Source of the DNA: Symbiodinium natans | Taxonomy: Eukaryota; Sar; Dinophyceae; Suessiales; Symbiodiniaceae | DNA: 64,000 nt | Assembly (NCBI GenBank): GCA_905221605.1 | Contig: CAJNDS010002745.1 | Span: forward strand, 294,501 to 358,500 | Direction: 5' to 3' | Program-made: the position numbers and the translations under genes | The notes under the pieces: generated by a model | What the model was told of the DNA's origin: nothing | The model's database searches: none | What the model saw: the letters and a program-made list of their open reading frames with translations, nothing else | Shown: positions 10,421 to 21,800 of the stretch, in pieces | Layout: the number at the start of each line of letters is the position of its first letter | Numbering within the stretch: the first letter of the stretch is position 1

Positions 10421-12315
10421 TCATGGCGACGTCGCATCTTGGGGCATCATGGGCTGCGCTGGCACCTGCTGCTGCTGCGGCACCCCCTGCAACTGCAGCA
10501 GGCGCGGCTTCACGCGCCCGAGCTGCACGCTCCGAGGCGCCTGGCCAAATTCAAGCAGGCGCGGCCGCACCCGCGCCAGATGGGCGCTGTGCGCCGCCTG
10601 TGGGTTCAGCGAGAAGGCCCGGTCCGTTGGGTTGAAGGAGAAGCCCTGCCGCGAAGGATCACTGGCTTTGGCACCCTAAACCCTACTCCCCACAAGGGTT
10701 TAGGGTTTAGGGTTTAGGGTTTAGGGTTTAGGGTTTAGGGTTTAGGGTTTAGGGTTTAGGGCACTGGTTACGGAAGACCAGTCAATGCAACATATCGAGT
10801 GCACCTTCACGATCCGCTACACCCTAAATCCTAAACCCTAAACGCCGTACAGCAGGGGCTTGTCAAATCTCACGTGTGGCTGTAGGGTTTGATAAGGATT
10901 GTAGAGTTGTAGCCCTAAACCCCAAACCCCAAACCCTAAACCCTAAACCCCAAACCCCAAACCCTAAACCCTAAACCCTAAACACAACCCCCCCCAAAAA
11001 AAAAAACTTAAAAAAAACTCATCTCCTGGGTCGGAAGTGGTGACGCCGAAGTCCAAGCCCTTCAGCCAGAGGTCGATGAGGACCCGCAAGGCCTCAAAAC
11101 AAAGGCTCCCATGAGGCCTTCAAGGGCTTTTGAGGGTTTCGGGTTTTAGGGTTTTGGGTTAAGGTTTTAAGCTTTAGGGTTGCGGGTTTAAGGTTTAAGG
11201 TTTAAGGCCTAGGGCTTAGGGGATTAATTTAGGGGGTAGGGCATTGGGGCGTAGGATTTGTTCTTGCTCTTGTCTGAAGGGTTTCAGGATGAGCTGAGTT
11301 TGAGCCATTCTTTAGGGTTTAGGGTTTAGGGTTTAGGGTTTAGGGTTTAGGGTTTAGGGTTTAGGGTTTAGGGTTTAGGGTTTAGGGTTTAGGGTTTAGG
11401 GTACCCCTCACATCCAATTAGGGTTTAAGGGGTTAGGGGCTTCGCTTTAAGGAAATCAGTGTGCGCGATGTGAGGTCTCAGACATTGAGACGGCGCCCAA
11501 ACCATAACAAGAACCAATCGTCGAAACCCCAACACAAGCACTCCAAGTCACACCTGCCGTTGATTAGCTGTTCTTGCTGTGGAGAGGACTCCCCCTTTCT
11601 TGGATGAACCCGTAAACCCTAAACCAAAACCCTGAAAACCCTGAAAACCCTACCCCCTAAACCCTGGACCGTAAACCCAAAAACCCGAAGCCCTAAGTCC
11701 TAGACCCTGAGCACCAGGCACCCCTAAACATTGGACCCTAAACATGTACACAAAACCCAAACCCCAAAACCCTGAAAACCCTAAACCCTGAAAACCCTAA
11801 ACCCTGAAGCCTAAACCCTAAACCCTAAGGGGGGAAGCCCCCCCCCCGCCACTCGATGAATTCTGTCAATGGACCAGTGGACAATGAGCATCTAGAGGAC
11901 CCTAAACCCTAAACCCTAAACCCTAAACCCTAAACCCTAAACCCTAAACCCTAAACCCTAAACCCTAAACCCTAAACCCTAAACCCTAAACCCTAAACCC
12001 TAAACCCTAAACCCTAAACCCTAATCCGGACCTCTCAGACCCGGTTGGTACTAGTAGTTGCGTGCGGGCATCGTCCGGTACTTCGCCAAAAGCTATCTCG
12101 AAACCCTAAACCCTAAACCCTAAACCCTAAACCCTAAACCCTAAACCCTAAACCCTAAACCCTAAACCCTAAACCCTAAACCCTAAACCCTAAACCCTAG
12201 ACCCTACAAGCAACTGGCTGCAAGCCGGCAGGCACAGCCAAGTAGGGCAAAATACCTGAGGAATGGCAACATGCTCCGCAGGGTTCTGTGCCAGGAATCT
12301 CTGGGGGTGGGCAGT
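10421..12315 (-). CDS. Unrecognised multi-exon gene (3' part)
   Basis: Minus-strand exon chain. Terminal exon 10,675-10,421: 84 codons starting GAKASDPSRQGFSFNPTDRA and ending MMPQDATSP-stop, rich in Gln/Pro. Upstream come 10,816-10,772 (RIVKVHSICCIDWSS), 10,879-10,844 (PHVRFDKPLLYG) and 11,092 to about 11,020 (ALRVLIDLWLKGLDFGVTTS then DPGD). The last three junctions are all phase 0 with donors GTAACC and GTTTAGGG and AG acceptors, which supports one gene. Further likely exons: 12,096-12,032 (IAFGEVPDDARTQLLVPTGS) and 12,315-12,256 (TAHPQRFLAQNPAEHVAIPQ, donor GTATTT). The island at 11,846-11,891 is also open but its phase is unsettled. No family recognised. Telomere-like arrays fill the introns, and one donor is the repeat itself. 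Confidence 0.55.
10698..10759 (+). repeat. TTTAGGG array inside an intron
   Basis: About nine perfect TTTAGGG units lie between the terminal exon and the next upstream exon of the minus-strand gene at 10.4-12.3 kb. The acceptor of the terminal exon (TTTAG|GGTGCC) is itself repeat-like. Confidence 0.9.
11312..11402 (+). repeat. TTTAGGG array
   Basis: About thirteen perfect units. The following 11,403-11,620 is unique or decayed repeat in which I see no convincing exon. Confidence 0.9.
11899..12200. repeat. Two CCCTAAA arrays around an exon
   Basis: Perfect CCCTAAA arrays at 11,899-12,024 (about 18 units) and 12,103-12,197 (about 13 units) directly flank the exon-like island 12,032-12,096. 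Confidence 0.9.
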
Positions 12316-14520
12316 CTTGGGACTTTTAGGGTTTAGGGGTTTAGGGTTTAGGGTTTCGGGGTTTAGGGTTTAGGGTTCAGGGTTCTGGGTTAGGGTTCCC
12401 TCAACTTGGCGTCAAGAGCACTGCACATCCACACGAAAGGTCAGGCTCCAAACGCATTATTCCAAATAAATAAAAAACAAATGAATAAACATAAATCAAT
12501 AAATAGATAAATAAATAAAGTCACCCCCACCCCCCCCCATGATCCACACCTGTGGTTTTCCTGTCTTCGTCTTTGTCTGATTTTCTGTTTTTTCCTCGGA
12601 AAATGCAGCAAAAACTGTACTGGAAAACACAGAAGGCTCTATTATATTATCCCCTATAAAAACACTAGTGTTTTTATGTGCATTTTTGCTTCTGAAACGT
12701 GTGTCTTGCGGCTCCATAAAATTTTAGAAGGGCAGCCATTTAGAATTTTGAGGCTTTTCAGGGTTTCGGGGTTTTTTAAAATTTAGATGATCTGCGGAAG
12801 GCACCGGGGCTCCCCCAGACCATTTCAAATTTTCAAAACCCTTAAAATCCTTAATTGTTTTTGAATGGGCAGCCCCTGTAAAGTTTTAAGGGCTTTAAGG
12901 TATTTAAAGCCATTCAAAACTTTCAGTATTTAAAAGGCTTTAAAGTCCTTAAGAACCTGAAAACGTTTATCCTTTAAAATTCTAAAATACCTGCATTTTT
13001 TTAAAGGGCAGCCGTTCAAAATTAAGGAAGTTACGGATTTTAGAATTGAACATCCTACAATCCTGTCCTGTTAAAGGATTTGTAAAATTTTCTTACATGG
13101 TCTGGGGAAGGCACCGGGTTCTCCAGACCATTGACAACTAACTTTGAAAAACCTTAAAATCCTAAAAGAGCAGCCACATAAATGTGTAAGCATTTTAAGG
13201 TCTTGAAAACCTGTGAAAAAATTAGAATGTTTACACAGAATTTCAAGGATTTTGATAAGATTTTAAGATGGTCTGGGGAAGCCCCGGTGCCTTCCCCAGA
13301 CCATTTAAATTTCTAAAAGTTTTAGAAAGATGGTCTGGGGGGCCCCGGTGCCTTCCCCAGATCATTTAAAATTCTAAAAATCCTTGAAACCCTTAATCCT
13401 AAAAACCAAACCCGAAACCCTTAACACTAAACCCTAAACATTCAGCACCAGACCCTAAACACTAACCCTAAAACTTAACACTAAGAGCCCTTAGCACAAA
13501 CCCCAAGCACTTAACACGAAACCCTAAACGCTTAGGCACTAAACCCCATACACTAGACCCTAAAAACTTAAACACTACACCCTAAAAACTAAACCCTAAA
13601 CATTACACACAAAAACCCTACACACTAAACCCTGAACACTAAACCCTAAAGCCTAAACGGCAGGGTTTTTAAAGTTGGCAATGGTCTGGGGAAGCCCTGG
13701 TGCCTTCCCCAGATCATTTGAATTTGTAAAAATCCTTAAAACCCTTAAAACCCTTAACCCTAAGACCCAAACCCGAAACCCTTCGCACTAAACCCTAAAC
13801 ACTCAGCACTAGACCCTAAACACTAACCCTAAAAACTGAACACTAAGCCCTTAGCACAAACCCCAAACACTTAACACGTAGACCTAAACGCTTAAGCACT
13901 AAACCCTAAACATTTAAACGCTGCACCCTAAACACTAGACCCTAAGCATTACACACTAAGCCCTACACACTAAACCCTAAACACTAAACAGTAAACCCCG
14001 AAGCCGGAACCTCAAGCCCTACTAAATCTAAACCTGAAACCAAAAACCCCTCGGGGTTTCAGATGCTTACTGTTTGGATTTTAGAGTTTAGGGTTTTATT
14101 TGGTTTAGGGTTTTAGCCAAGTCGCTTGACCCTAAACCCTAAACCTAAACTCTAGACCCTAAACTTAACACTCAACCCTAAACACAAAAAAACTAAACTC
14201 TGAAACCTACACACTATACCCTAAACACTGCACACTAAACCCTAAACCCGAAACAACACATCCTGAACCCTAAACCAACCCCAAGCCAAAAAAACATGGG
14301 GTTGCAGTCCTTTAGGGGTTTTAAATCTTCATCATTATCAGGTTTAGGGTTTTAGACATTATCCAAGTCGCTTAAACCTAAACCCTAAAAAGTAAACCCT
14401 AAACCTTTAAAACCAAAACCTAAACACTAGACCCTAAACACTAAACACTGAACCCTAAACACACACTAAACCCTACAAACCCTGAACAATAAACACTAAA
14501 CCGCAATCCCTAAACGTGCA
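12316..14520. repeat. AT-richer repeat zone with GGTCTGGGGAAG hairpins
   Basis: No gene seen. 12,785-13,730 holds at least five copies of a palindromic block around ATGGTCTGGGGAAGC / CTTCCCCAGACCAT (12,788-12,822; 13,098-13,122; 13,267-13,306; 13,328-13,365; 13,680-13,722) joined by ATTTTAAAAGCC-rich linkers. 13,390-14,500 is decayed CCCTAAACACTAAACA repeat. The 73-codon minus ORF at 12,496-12,717 is AT-rich and not convincing. Confidence 0.7.
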
Positions 14521-14534
14521 TGTGGAGAACATGG

Positions 14535-14895
14535 GCCCCGGACTCCATATGCACCCGGGCCCCGGACTCCAGACTCCAGATTTCCACCGCGGCCGCGGAC
14601 TCCAGACTCCAGATTTCCAGAAAAAATCTGGAGTACCGGGGCCCCGGACTCCAGACTCCAGATTTCCAGAAAAAATCTGGAGTACCCGGGGCCCCAGACT
14701 CCAGATTACAGACTCCAGAATCTGGAGTCCAGGGTCCCGGTACTCCAGATTTTTTCCTGGAAATCTGGAGTCTGGAGATACTCCAGATTTTATCTGGAAA
14801 TCTGGAGTCTGGAGGTACTCCATATTTTTTGGAAATCTGGAGTCTGGAGTCTGGGGGTACTCCAGATTTTTTCTGGAAATCTGGAGTCTGGAGTC
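14535..14895. repeat. Palindrome array GACTCCAGATTTCC
   Basis: Alternating GACTCCAGATTTCCAG and its reverse complement, spaced by AAAAAA, GGGGCCCC or TACTCC, so nearly every unit can pair with its neighbour. Both strands stay open through it (LEYRGPGLQTPDFQKKSG-type peptides), but this is repeat translation, not a gene. Confidence 0.85.
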
Positions 14896-14945
14896 CCGCC
14901 CCTCCCAAAACCAGCCTTCCCGAGGCCAAATGTGTGGATCATGGG

Positions 14946-14968
14946 AGGGGGGGGGGGGGGGGGCGAGC

Positions 14969-15003
<35 letters not shown>

Positions 15004-15214
15004 TGAGAAGCGGTCGAAACCTCTAGTGTGTCCCGACGGTTGCGTGGAATAGGGTCGGCCCCCTATCGGATATGTGGGAATTGTCTATAGAAGTTGGGTA
15101 TCGGTTTAGGGTCGGCCCCTATGGGTTCTCGTGCCAGAGCAGGCTTGTAAAATTCCATGTGACTCCTCTAATCATGGCTACCTCTTCCAGAGGTTTCGTC
15201 CGATGCTCATATAC

Positions 15215-15270
<56 letters not shown>
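14946..15270. mobile_element. Inverted-repeat element flanked by (AT)n
   Basis: Ends near 15,005-15,025 (GGTCGAAACCTCT) and 15,188-15,210 (AGAGGTTTCGTC) are inverted copies. Both sides continue into (AT)n tracts (14,971-15,004 and 15,210-15,270). A poly-G run precedes at 14,946. The element is non-coding and MITE-like, and its AT flanks suggest a microsatellite target. Confidence 0.5.
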
Positions 15271-15398
15271 TTTGTTGTGTTGTTACTTTTATTCGTTTTT
15301 TTATCCCTGGAATGAACCCTGTGCACCCTGAACCTTGACCTCAACACCCCTCGAGATGAAAACAACCCCCCAACCCTCAACCGGCTCAGGCTGTAGGG

Positions 15399-15470
15399 CT
15401 CAGGGACACCACTCGGCCAAGATACGCCACGCAAAGGGCTGTCACTAACTTCGAGTCCCGCTGAAAGATG
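15399..15470 (-). CDS. Exon-like island
   Basis: After a good acceptor (ATCTTTCAG|CGGGAC) the minus strand reads RDSKLVTALCVAYLGRVVSL then SPTA-stop. Context on both sides is decayed heptamer. It could be a C-terminal exon; no family recognised. Confidence 0.35.
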
Positions 15471-16020
15471 GATCGCACCCTGACCGGGGGTTTAGGGTAT
15501 AGGGTTTAGGCTTTAGGCCCCGGGTCTAGGGTTGCCCTGAAAATTCAGGGTTTAGGGTGTGGGGCTGGGAACGTGGTTAAGTTTTGGGTTTCAGGTTTAG
15601 GGCTGATGGCGTTTAGCTTTTCCCATCAACCCAAACCTTCCGGGGTTAAAGCCTACAGCGACTCCAAACCCGTAGGGTTTAAGGTGTCTACGGTTCAGGC
15701 TTAGGGCCAGCTTAGGGGTACAAGTAAACCCTAAACCCTAAACCCTAAACCCTAAACCCTAAACCCTAAACCCTAAACCCTAAACCCTAAACCCCTGCGT
15801 CTCTGAAAGGTTCATAGGACATTGATACGCCTAAATCCTGAACCTCAGGGTCTTTGAGTCGAGCACGTCATCTAAGATATAGGGACCAGGGATTGCTTCG
15901 TTGGGTTTAGGGCTTAGGGTTCAGGGTTTAGGGCTTAGGGTTCAGGGTTTAGGGTTTAGGGTTTTAGGGTTTAGGGTTTAGGGTTTAGGGTCTAGGGTTT
16001 AGGGTCACCGGGCTCAGGGG
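15471..16020. repeat. Telomere-like DNA
   Basis: A perfect CCCTAAA array at 15,726-15,795 and TTTAGGG variants at 15,903-16,010, with decayed copies between. No exon seen. Confidence 0.75.
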
Positions 16021-16810
16021 CGAAGGTTCAGAGGTTATCGAAGACATGTGGCTCAGGGCTTGTGTCGTTGTGGATGTAAGATTGTTCCTCCTGGAGGCCG
16101 TGAGCTTGCTACTGGGTGGTGGCCAAAATTATGGTCCCTTTTTGGATCCCGATCATAATACGGCACCTAAAATTTAGGGTACCCCAAAGAGGATTATAAT
16201 CTTGACAACCCCCTTACATGAAGAGGGTTGAGGGTTTAGGGTTCAAACACAAGAGACCAGGTTGAAGCCATCAAGGCTTGGTTTGGGGTTTGGGGTTTAG
16301 GGTTTGGGGTTACCGGTTGGGGTTTAGGGTTTAGGGTTTAGGGTTTAGGGTTTAGGGTTTAGGGTTTAGGGTTTAGGGTTTAGGGTTTAGGGTTTAGGGT
16401 TTATCTCACCAGCCGCACTTGCAACCAACAGCCTGCCTCGACATCGGCCGCCACGGAGGCCGCGCGCACGAACGAATGACCAGGTGTTTGAGTTGGGCTT
16501 ACCTAGGGTAAGGTAGATACGCTAACAAAACGCAAAACATGGCCCTAAATATCGTTCTTACCTACCCTAAACACCTAAGCGCGAAGATCCTTTCAAGGCA
16601 TCATTTCAAGGCCTCAGAGGCTTGGTGTTTGTGTTGAGGGCTTAGGGTTTAGGCTTTTAGGGTTTAGGGTTGGGGCAGTTTAGGGGTCAGGGTTTAGGGT
16701 TTAGGGTTTAGGGTTTGACAAATGATCAGGACATCGGGGGCTTGGGGGAGGTGGGGAAGCCTCTCGCACAGAAAAAGACCACGGAGCGAACTGGCAGAAC
16801 TCGACCTTGT
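16021..16810 (+). CDS. Exon-like islands on the plus strand
   Basis: Island 16,035-16,120 reads VIEDMWLRACVVVDVRLFLL then EAVSLLLGG after AGAG|GTT. Island 16,733-16,800 reads DIGGLGEVGKPLAQKKTTER then TGRTRPCF between GATCAG|GAC and a repeat-type donor. A perfect TTTAGGG array (16,317-16,403) and a further open island (16,404-16,475) lie between. Joining them into one gene is an inference; no family recognised. A copy of the ATTATGGTCCC element sits at 16,128-16,200. Confidence 0.3.
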
Positions 16811-16920
16811 TTCAGGGTTTAGGGTATAAGGGTATAAGGGTATGAGGGTATGAGGGTATGATGGTATGAGGGTATGAGGTTCTGAGGGTATGAGGGTACT
16901 AGGGTATCAGGGTTTAAGTT
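16811..16920 (+). repeat. (GGGTATGA)n octamer array
   Basis: About a dozen GGGTATGA/GGGTATAA units, a locally amplified relative of the telomere-like heptamer. Confidence 0.8.
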
Positions 16921-17019
16921 AGGGCATGTCCTTTCATCCTGTAGGTGGTTGTATTATATATATTTTTTTTTGGGGGGGGGGATGCTTCCTTGAAGGCTCA
17001 AACTTCAAGAGACTAAACT

Positions 17020-17202
17020 CGAAATCCAACACCATACACCCTGGGTTTGTGGTGTCGTGGGCTTTGGACTGTTTCGCGTCTGGGCGTCGGGGTTTGGGCT
17101 GTGGGCGTAGGGCCTCGTATACATCCCCTTGCGATGTCAGATCTTGCTTAGAGCTCGTGGCTTTGGCTTCGTCCCAGAGTTTCTTGCGCCGATGACTGTA
17201 GG
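17020..17202 (-). CDS. Exon of an unrecognised basic protein
   Basis: After CTACAG|T the minus strand reads HRRKKLWDEAKATSSKQDLT then SQGDVYEALRPQPKPRRPDA and KQSKAHDTTNPG before entering low-complexity DNA. The composition (Lys/Arg/Pro, with DEAK and DVYEAL) is protein-like, and codon third positions favour G/C as in the clear genes. It lies next to (AT)n and (GT)n tracts. Terminal borders are uncertain. Confidence 0.45.
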
Positions 17203-17231
17203 GAATATTTAGCTCATCAGTTGTGCATATG

Positions 17232-17307
17232 TACACGCGCGCACATGTACACACATACGTATATATATATATATACAATATATATATATATAGTATTATA
17301 ATATATG

Positions 17308-17338
<31 letters not shown>

Positions 17339-17440
17339 CTATAGAACTTAATACATAAACACACATTGCTATCATTTTTTGTATAGATCTGATTGATGAA
17401 ACACCCGTGTGTGTGTGTGTGTGTGTGTGTATTTGTGTGT
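17232..17440. repeat. (AT)n, (GT)n microsatellites with internal duplication
   Basis: (AT)n at 17,260-17,325, (GT)n at 17,326-17,338 and 17,408-17,445. The block TATAGAACTTAATACATA is duplicated (17,340 and 17,446), with similar DNA following each copy. Confidence 0.85.
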
Positions 17441-17723
17441 GTGTTTATAGAACTTAATACATATACACACATAGCTAACATTGTATGTAAAGATCTTCTT
17501 GATGAACAACCTTTGTACAAAAACATGCGCATATACAGTATACATACATCATAAGTGCAGTGCAGATGTTGTCATATCGATACTTCCTATCTGCATGCCT
17601 AGTTACATTCTTAAAAAAATCGTGGCTTTCGCCCTCAACCTGTCGGGTTTAGGGCTTAGGACGGCAGACCCTAAAAACCCTAAACCCCAAACCCCAAACC
17701 CTAAACCCTAAACCCTAAACCAT

Positions 17724-17940
17724 GATCTGAGCACTTTTCCTTCCTTTGCACAGCTCTCATCTCCCCGCTCATTCTCCGGGTTTCGGAAGACACTCCCTGA
17801 AGCTTTGACCGTAAACCAGTCGGTTCCGGTGGTCCAGGGCCCTGAATCCTAGCCCTAAACCCTAAACCCCAAACCCTAAACCCTGAACCGAACCCCAGGG
17901 TGCTCCCGGAAGCTGCTGTGCACAGAAGGATGACCTGCAT
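17724..17940 (-). CDS. Two exon-like islands, possible gene start
   Basis: Island 17,940-17,888 starts with ATG: MQVILLCTAASGSTLGF, hydrophobic and signal-like. Island 17,842-17,725 reads GPGPPEPTGLRSKLQGVSSE then TRRMSGEMRAVQRKEKCSDH and ends exactly at CATG|GTTTAGGG, a donor supplied by the telomere-like repeat. The phase of the junction between the two could not be settled. Confidence 0.35.
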
Positions 17941-18337
17941 GCGCCAATTGAGGGTTTAGGGTTTAGGATTGGGGTTTAGGGTTTGGGGTTTATAGGGTTT
18001 AGGATCTCATTTGGTGACGAAACGCTCAGTCAAAGGGCTTCAGCGTGTAGGGCTTAGGGGCCTTGGGCTGGGTGAGGGGCTGAAAGTTGCGGGCTAATGG
18101 GTATAGAGTAGCCTTTCGGGGGATCTACAACTATAGAAGCGCTGAGGATTATAGGGTCGGTAGGGTTTAGGGTTTTGGGTTGAGGGTTGAGGCCTAAGAA
18201 AGTTGCAGGGTTTGGAGGCCAGTGGCCAAGGTTCGTAGGATGGTGTAACGGGTTTTTGTGTGTTTGAGGGGGTTAGACGTTTAGGGTTCAGGGCTTAGGG
18301 ATTTAGATTAGGGTTTAGGGTTGTAGGGTTCAGGTAG

Positions 18338-18424
<87 letters not shown>

Positions 18425-18835
18425 ATAACCTCCCCAGGTGATCAGAAAACCTAGGGCTCAGGGTTTAGGGTTTAAGGTTTGGTGAAGCCCTAAGGCCCTA
18501 AAGCCCGAAAACCTGAAACCCTACACCCCGTACACCCCTAAGCCAGGATGAACACCCCCAAGCCATTTCAATCTTAAGCACACCCAAACCCTAAGCCGCA
18601 AACCCTAAACCCTAAACCCGAAACCCGAAACCCTAAACCTTCATGTAGGAGCTGGGGTCATAAGGGTCCGAAGGTGTCTGATAGGAATACTTAGGCCTTA
18701 ACGGGCTCCCTGGGGGGGGCCCAAGTTTGTAATAACGAGGGTACATGGACCCTTAGGGTTTCCTTAGCAAAGTAGTGCCCCCTTTAGCCCTAAGCCCTAA
18801 GCACCCCCTGAAGCCCTCCACTGGCCTTGCGAAGC
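17941..18835. repeat. Decayed telomere-like DNA and (TAC)n
   Basis: Decayed heptamers, a pure (TAC)n tract of about 30 units at 18,336-18,424, and a diverged family-1 inverted-repeat element at 18,658-18,757. No exon seen here; this lies downstream of the first aquaporin gene. Confidence 0.75.
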
Positions 18836-21800
18836 TCAGGCGTCCACCTCCTTCTTCTCGGTCAAGGCGGTCTCCACCTCTTATGGCAAGTTAGGCTAAG
18901 GACTCGGGGCTCAGGCCTAGGGCTCAGGACTTAGGGGGTTTCAGGACTGAGAGCCCGCAGAGCGTTCCTGGATTATGTAAGCACGTGACAAGGGGACATG
19001 GCCCTGATAAGGGTTTACGGTGTGGGTCTAGGGTTTAGGGTTTAGGGTTTAGGGTTTAGGGTTGAGGGTGTTTGGGGCTTCTCAGGGTTTTGGACCGAAT
19101 GCTCAAGGCTCAACCGTTCAGGGCTTTTGAAGTACGCCCGGCTGCCCTTCATCCCGAATAGAGGCGTTGTAAGCACCCTAACTCAACCCCTCAACTCCGA
19201 ACCCTAAACCCCAAACCCGATAAACCGGAAACCCAAATCCCAAACCTCAAAGTCAGAAACCACAGGATAAGGGACTTTCGTGGTTGTATGGGGACTTTCT
19301 TGGAGCTGCTTGTGTGTATAACCCTAAACCCTAAACCCTAAACCCCAAACCCCAAACCCTAAAACCTAAACTCTAAGTATATACATATAGCATATACACG
19401 CAGATTGCTCCGGGGTTTCAAAGAAAGGACAGTAGGATGAGGGACTCCGTCTCAGCTTCTCTCCTAGTATCCCTAAACCCCTAAAACCCTAAACCCCCAA
19501 CCCTGCACCCTCAACCCGAAACCCTAAACCCTAAACCCTAAGCCCTAAGCCCTAAACCCTGCCTCATGCGTCACCATGAAGACGCCAGCCGCGGCAGCGG
19601 CACCGACCAGCTCCAGAGCAGAGTAGATCAGAGCCTCAAGGTTGGGTTTAGGGTTTAGGGTTAGGGTTTAGGGTTTAGGGTTTAGGGTTTGGGGTTTGGG
19701 GTTTGGGGTTTGGGGTTTGGGGTTTGGGGTTTGGGGTTTGGGGTTTGGGGTTTGGGGTTTGGGGTTTGGGGTTTGGGGTTTAGGGTTTAGGGTTTAGGGT
19801 TTAGGCTTGAGGGTTTAGGGTTTAGGGTTTGAAGTTAGGGTTCCCAACGTCAAGACCTACACCCGGACCTAACCCCCCAAACCCTCAACCTTAAAATCGA
19901 ACCTAAGTTCGGGGGCGATGTCGGTCGTCAAAGTAGGATGGAGGGGTTGCCTTTGCGATACAAACTGCGGTTTATGGTTTGGGGTGTAGGGCTTACATCA
20001 TAAGTTATCATGCTTGCAACCCTAAACCCTAAACCCTAAACCCTAAACCCTAAACCCTAAACCCTAAACCCTAAACCCTAAACCCCACTTTGCGGCCCGT
20101 AAGCCTAAATCCTAAGCCCGACACACCGGCCTGTACGAGTGGGTTTTCACGTTGTTAGGCAAGCAAAGGCGGGCGGATAACTACTTCGGGAACTTATCAT
20201 CGACAAGTAGCCCTAAACCCTCAACCCTAGACCGTTAAAGAAGCCCTCCAAGGTCCAAGTGTGGTTGTAAGGGCTTTCTTCAGTAATACTATCCGGCTAT
20301 AAATCCCCAAACTACATTTCGGGGGGGGGGGGGGGGGGGGGCTACTTGTGGGGAACTTGCAACCAAAGTCATCTACTGACAGCACAATCAGGGCCCTCGT
20401 AACTCTACTTAGGACTATAAGAAAGATGACTGACGGCGCTGTTGCATGTCACGCGGCAACTTCGAAGACCGGCATCCAAGAATCCAAAGACGGAAACCCA
20501 AAGGACACTTGACGATAGGAAAGCCTTACTAGACCATTGCGGGGGGCTTTTAAGGTTCGGGGTTGAGGGTCACAGGAGGACGCTGAAATGCCTGGCAGGC
20601 AACAATCTCAACAGAAAGAAAGGGTTTGCGGAGTTCTAGTTTAGGGTCTTGTGTTGTTAGGGTTTCAGGGTTCAAGGTTTCAGGAGTTTTAAGCTGAAGG
20701 TTTTAGTGTTGGGGAAGATAATCATTGTGCCCGTACGGGTCCTAGTGGCCCTCGCTGGTTTCATAGATCACTGGAAGTTTCGGGCAATGCAGCCCGAAAC
20801 CCCTCACACTAAAACCTTAACGCCTGCTATGCCAAATGATGGGGTTTAGGGTTTAGGGTTTAGGGTTCAGGGTTCAGGGTTTAGGGTTTAGGGTTTAGGG
20901 TTTAGGGTGACCGCCTTGAAGAAGAAGCCACCGTTCAGAATGTTGGCCGCAGCAATGCCGAACCTAGGAGGTTCAAGGTGATTCAGCTTAAGGGCTGTGG
21001 GCTTCATGAATCAGGTTTTAGACATCTCAGGGTATAGGGTTTAGGGTTTAGGGTTTAGGGTTTAAGGTTTAGGGTTTAGGGTTTTGGACTTTTGCTGGCA
21101 ACTGCAGCAAGAGACGACTATCCAGCGGGCATAAATGCTCTACCTGGAAAAACTGCGATAGCTCCAATGTACTTGTACGGCAAAGAGTCAGGAAAGTTCC
21201 AATGGCAGGCGGCCCATGGCAACACAAAGCAAAGCAGCACGTTAGTCTCGAAAGGGGTTTGGGGTTCGGAGCAGTGCGACTTCGGGGGAACGCGACAAGA
21301 TACTGGGAGACTGACATGACCTGCAGAGACTTTCCCTCTCTCTCACTCTCTCTCTCTCTCTCACACGCTAGTGCTATATATATATATATACATACATACA
21401 TCGTAAACGGTTACAAGCGTTGGCTATATAATACGTTCGGCAAGAACAGAACACAGATTCACCCTGCCCCATATACCAAGGGGCGACACGGCGGGGTTGA
21501 GGGATCCGCCGGAGATGCCGCCGATGGCGAAGCCGCCGACGGTGACGCAGGAGCCGATGGCGAGGCCGAAGAGGTGGGAGGCCTTGGTGCGGTCGGACAC
21601 GGCCACGCAGAGCACCACGAAGCAGAGCACGAAGGTGTAGACGATCTCCGCCACGGACACGCCTGCCCATGTGCTCGAACCCACGGGTCCAAGGCCGAAG
21701 GTGGCGCCTTGGTAGATGAAGGCGTAGGTCAGCGCCGCCGCAATGCCGCCCGCGACCTGCACGCCCGCGTAGGTGCCGGCTTTGGCGGGCGTGAGCTCAG

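Noticed and set aside
14473-15052. Long ORFs on both strands (139-178 codons)
   Set aside because: They arise from the palindrome array and neighbouring (AT)n; peptides are repeats of the array unit read in several frames.
15060-15434. ORFs with IYIYIYI runs (also at 53.2-53.5 kb)
   Set aside because: They are translations of (AT)n microsatellite.
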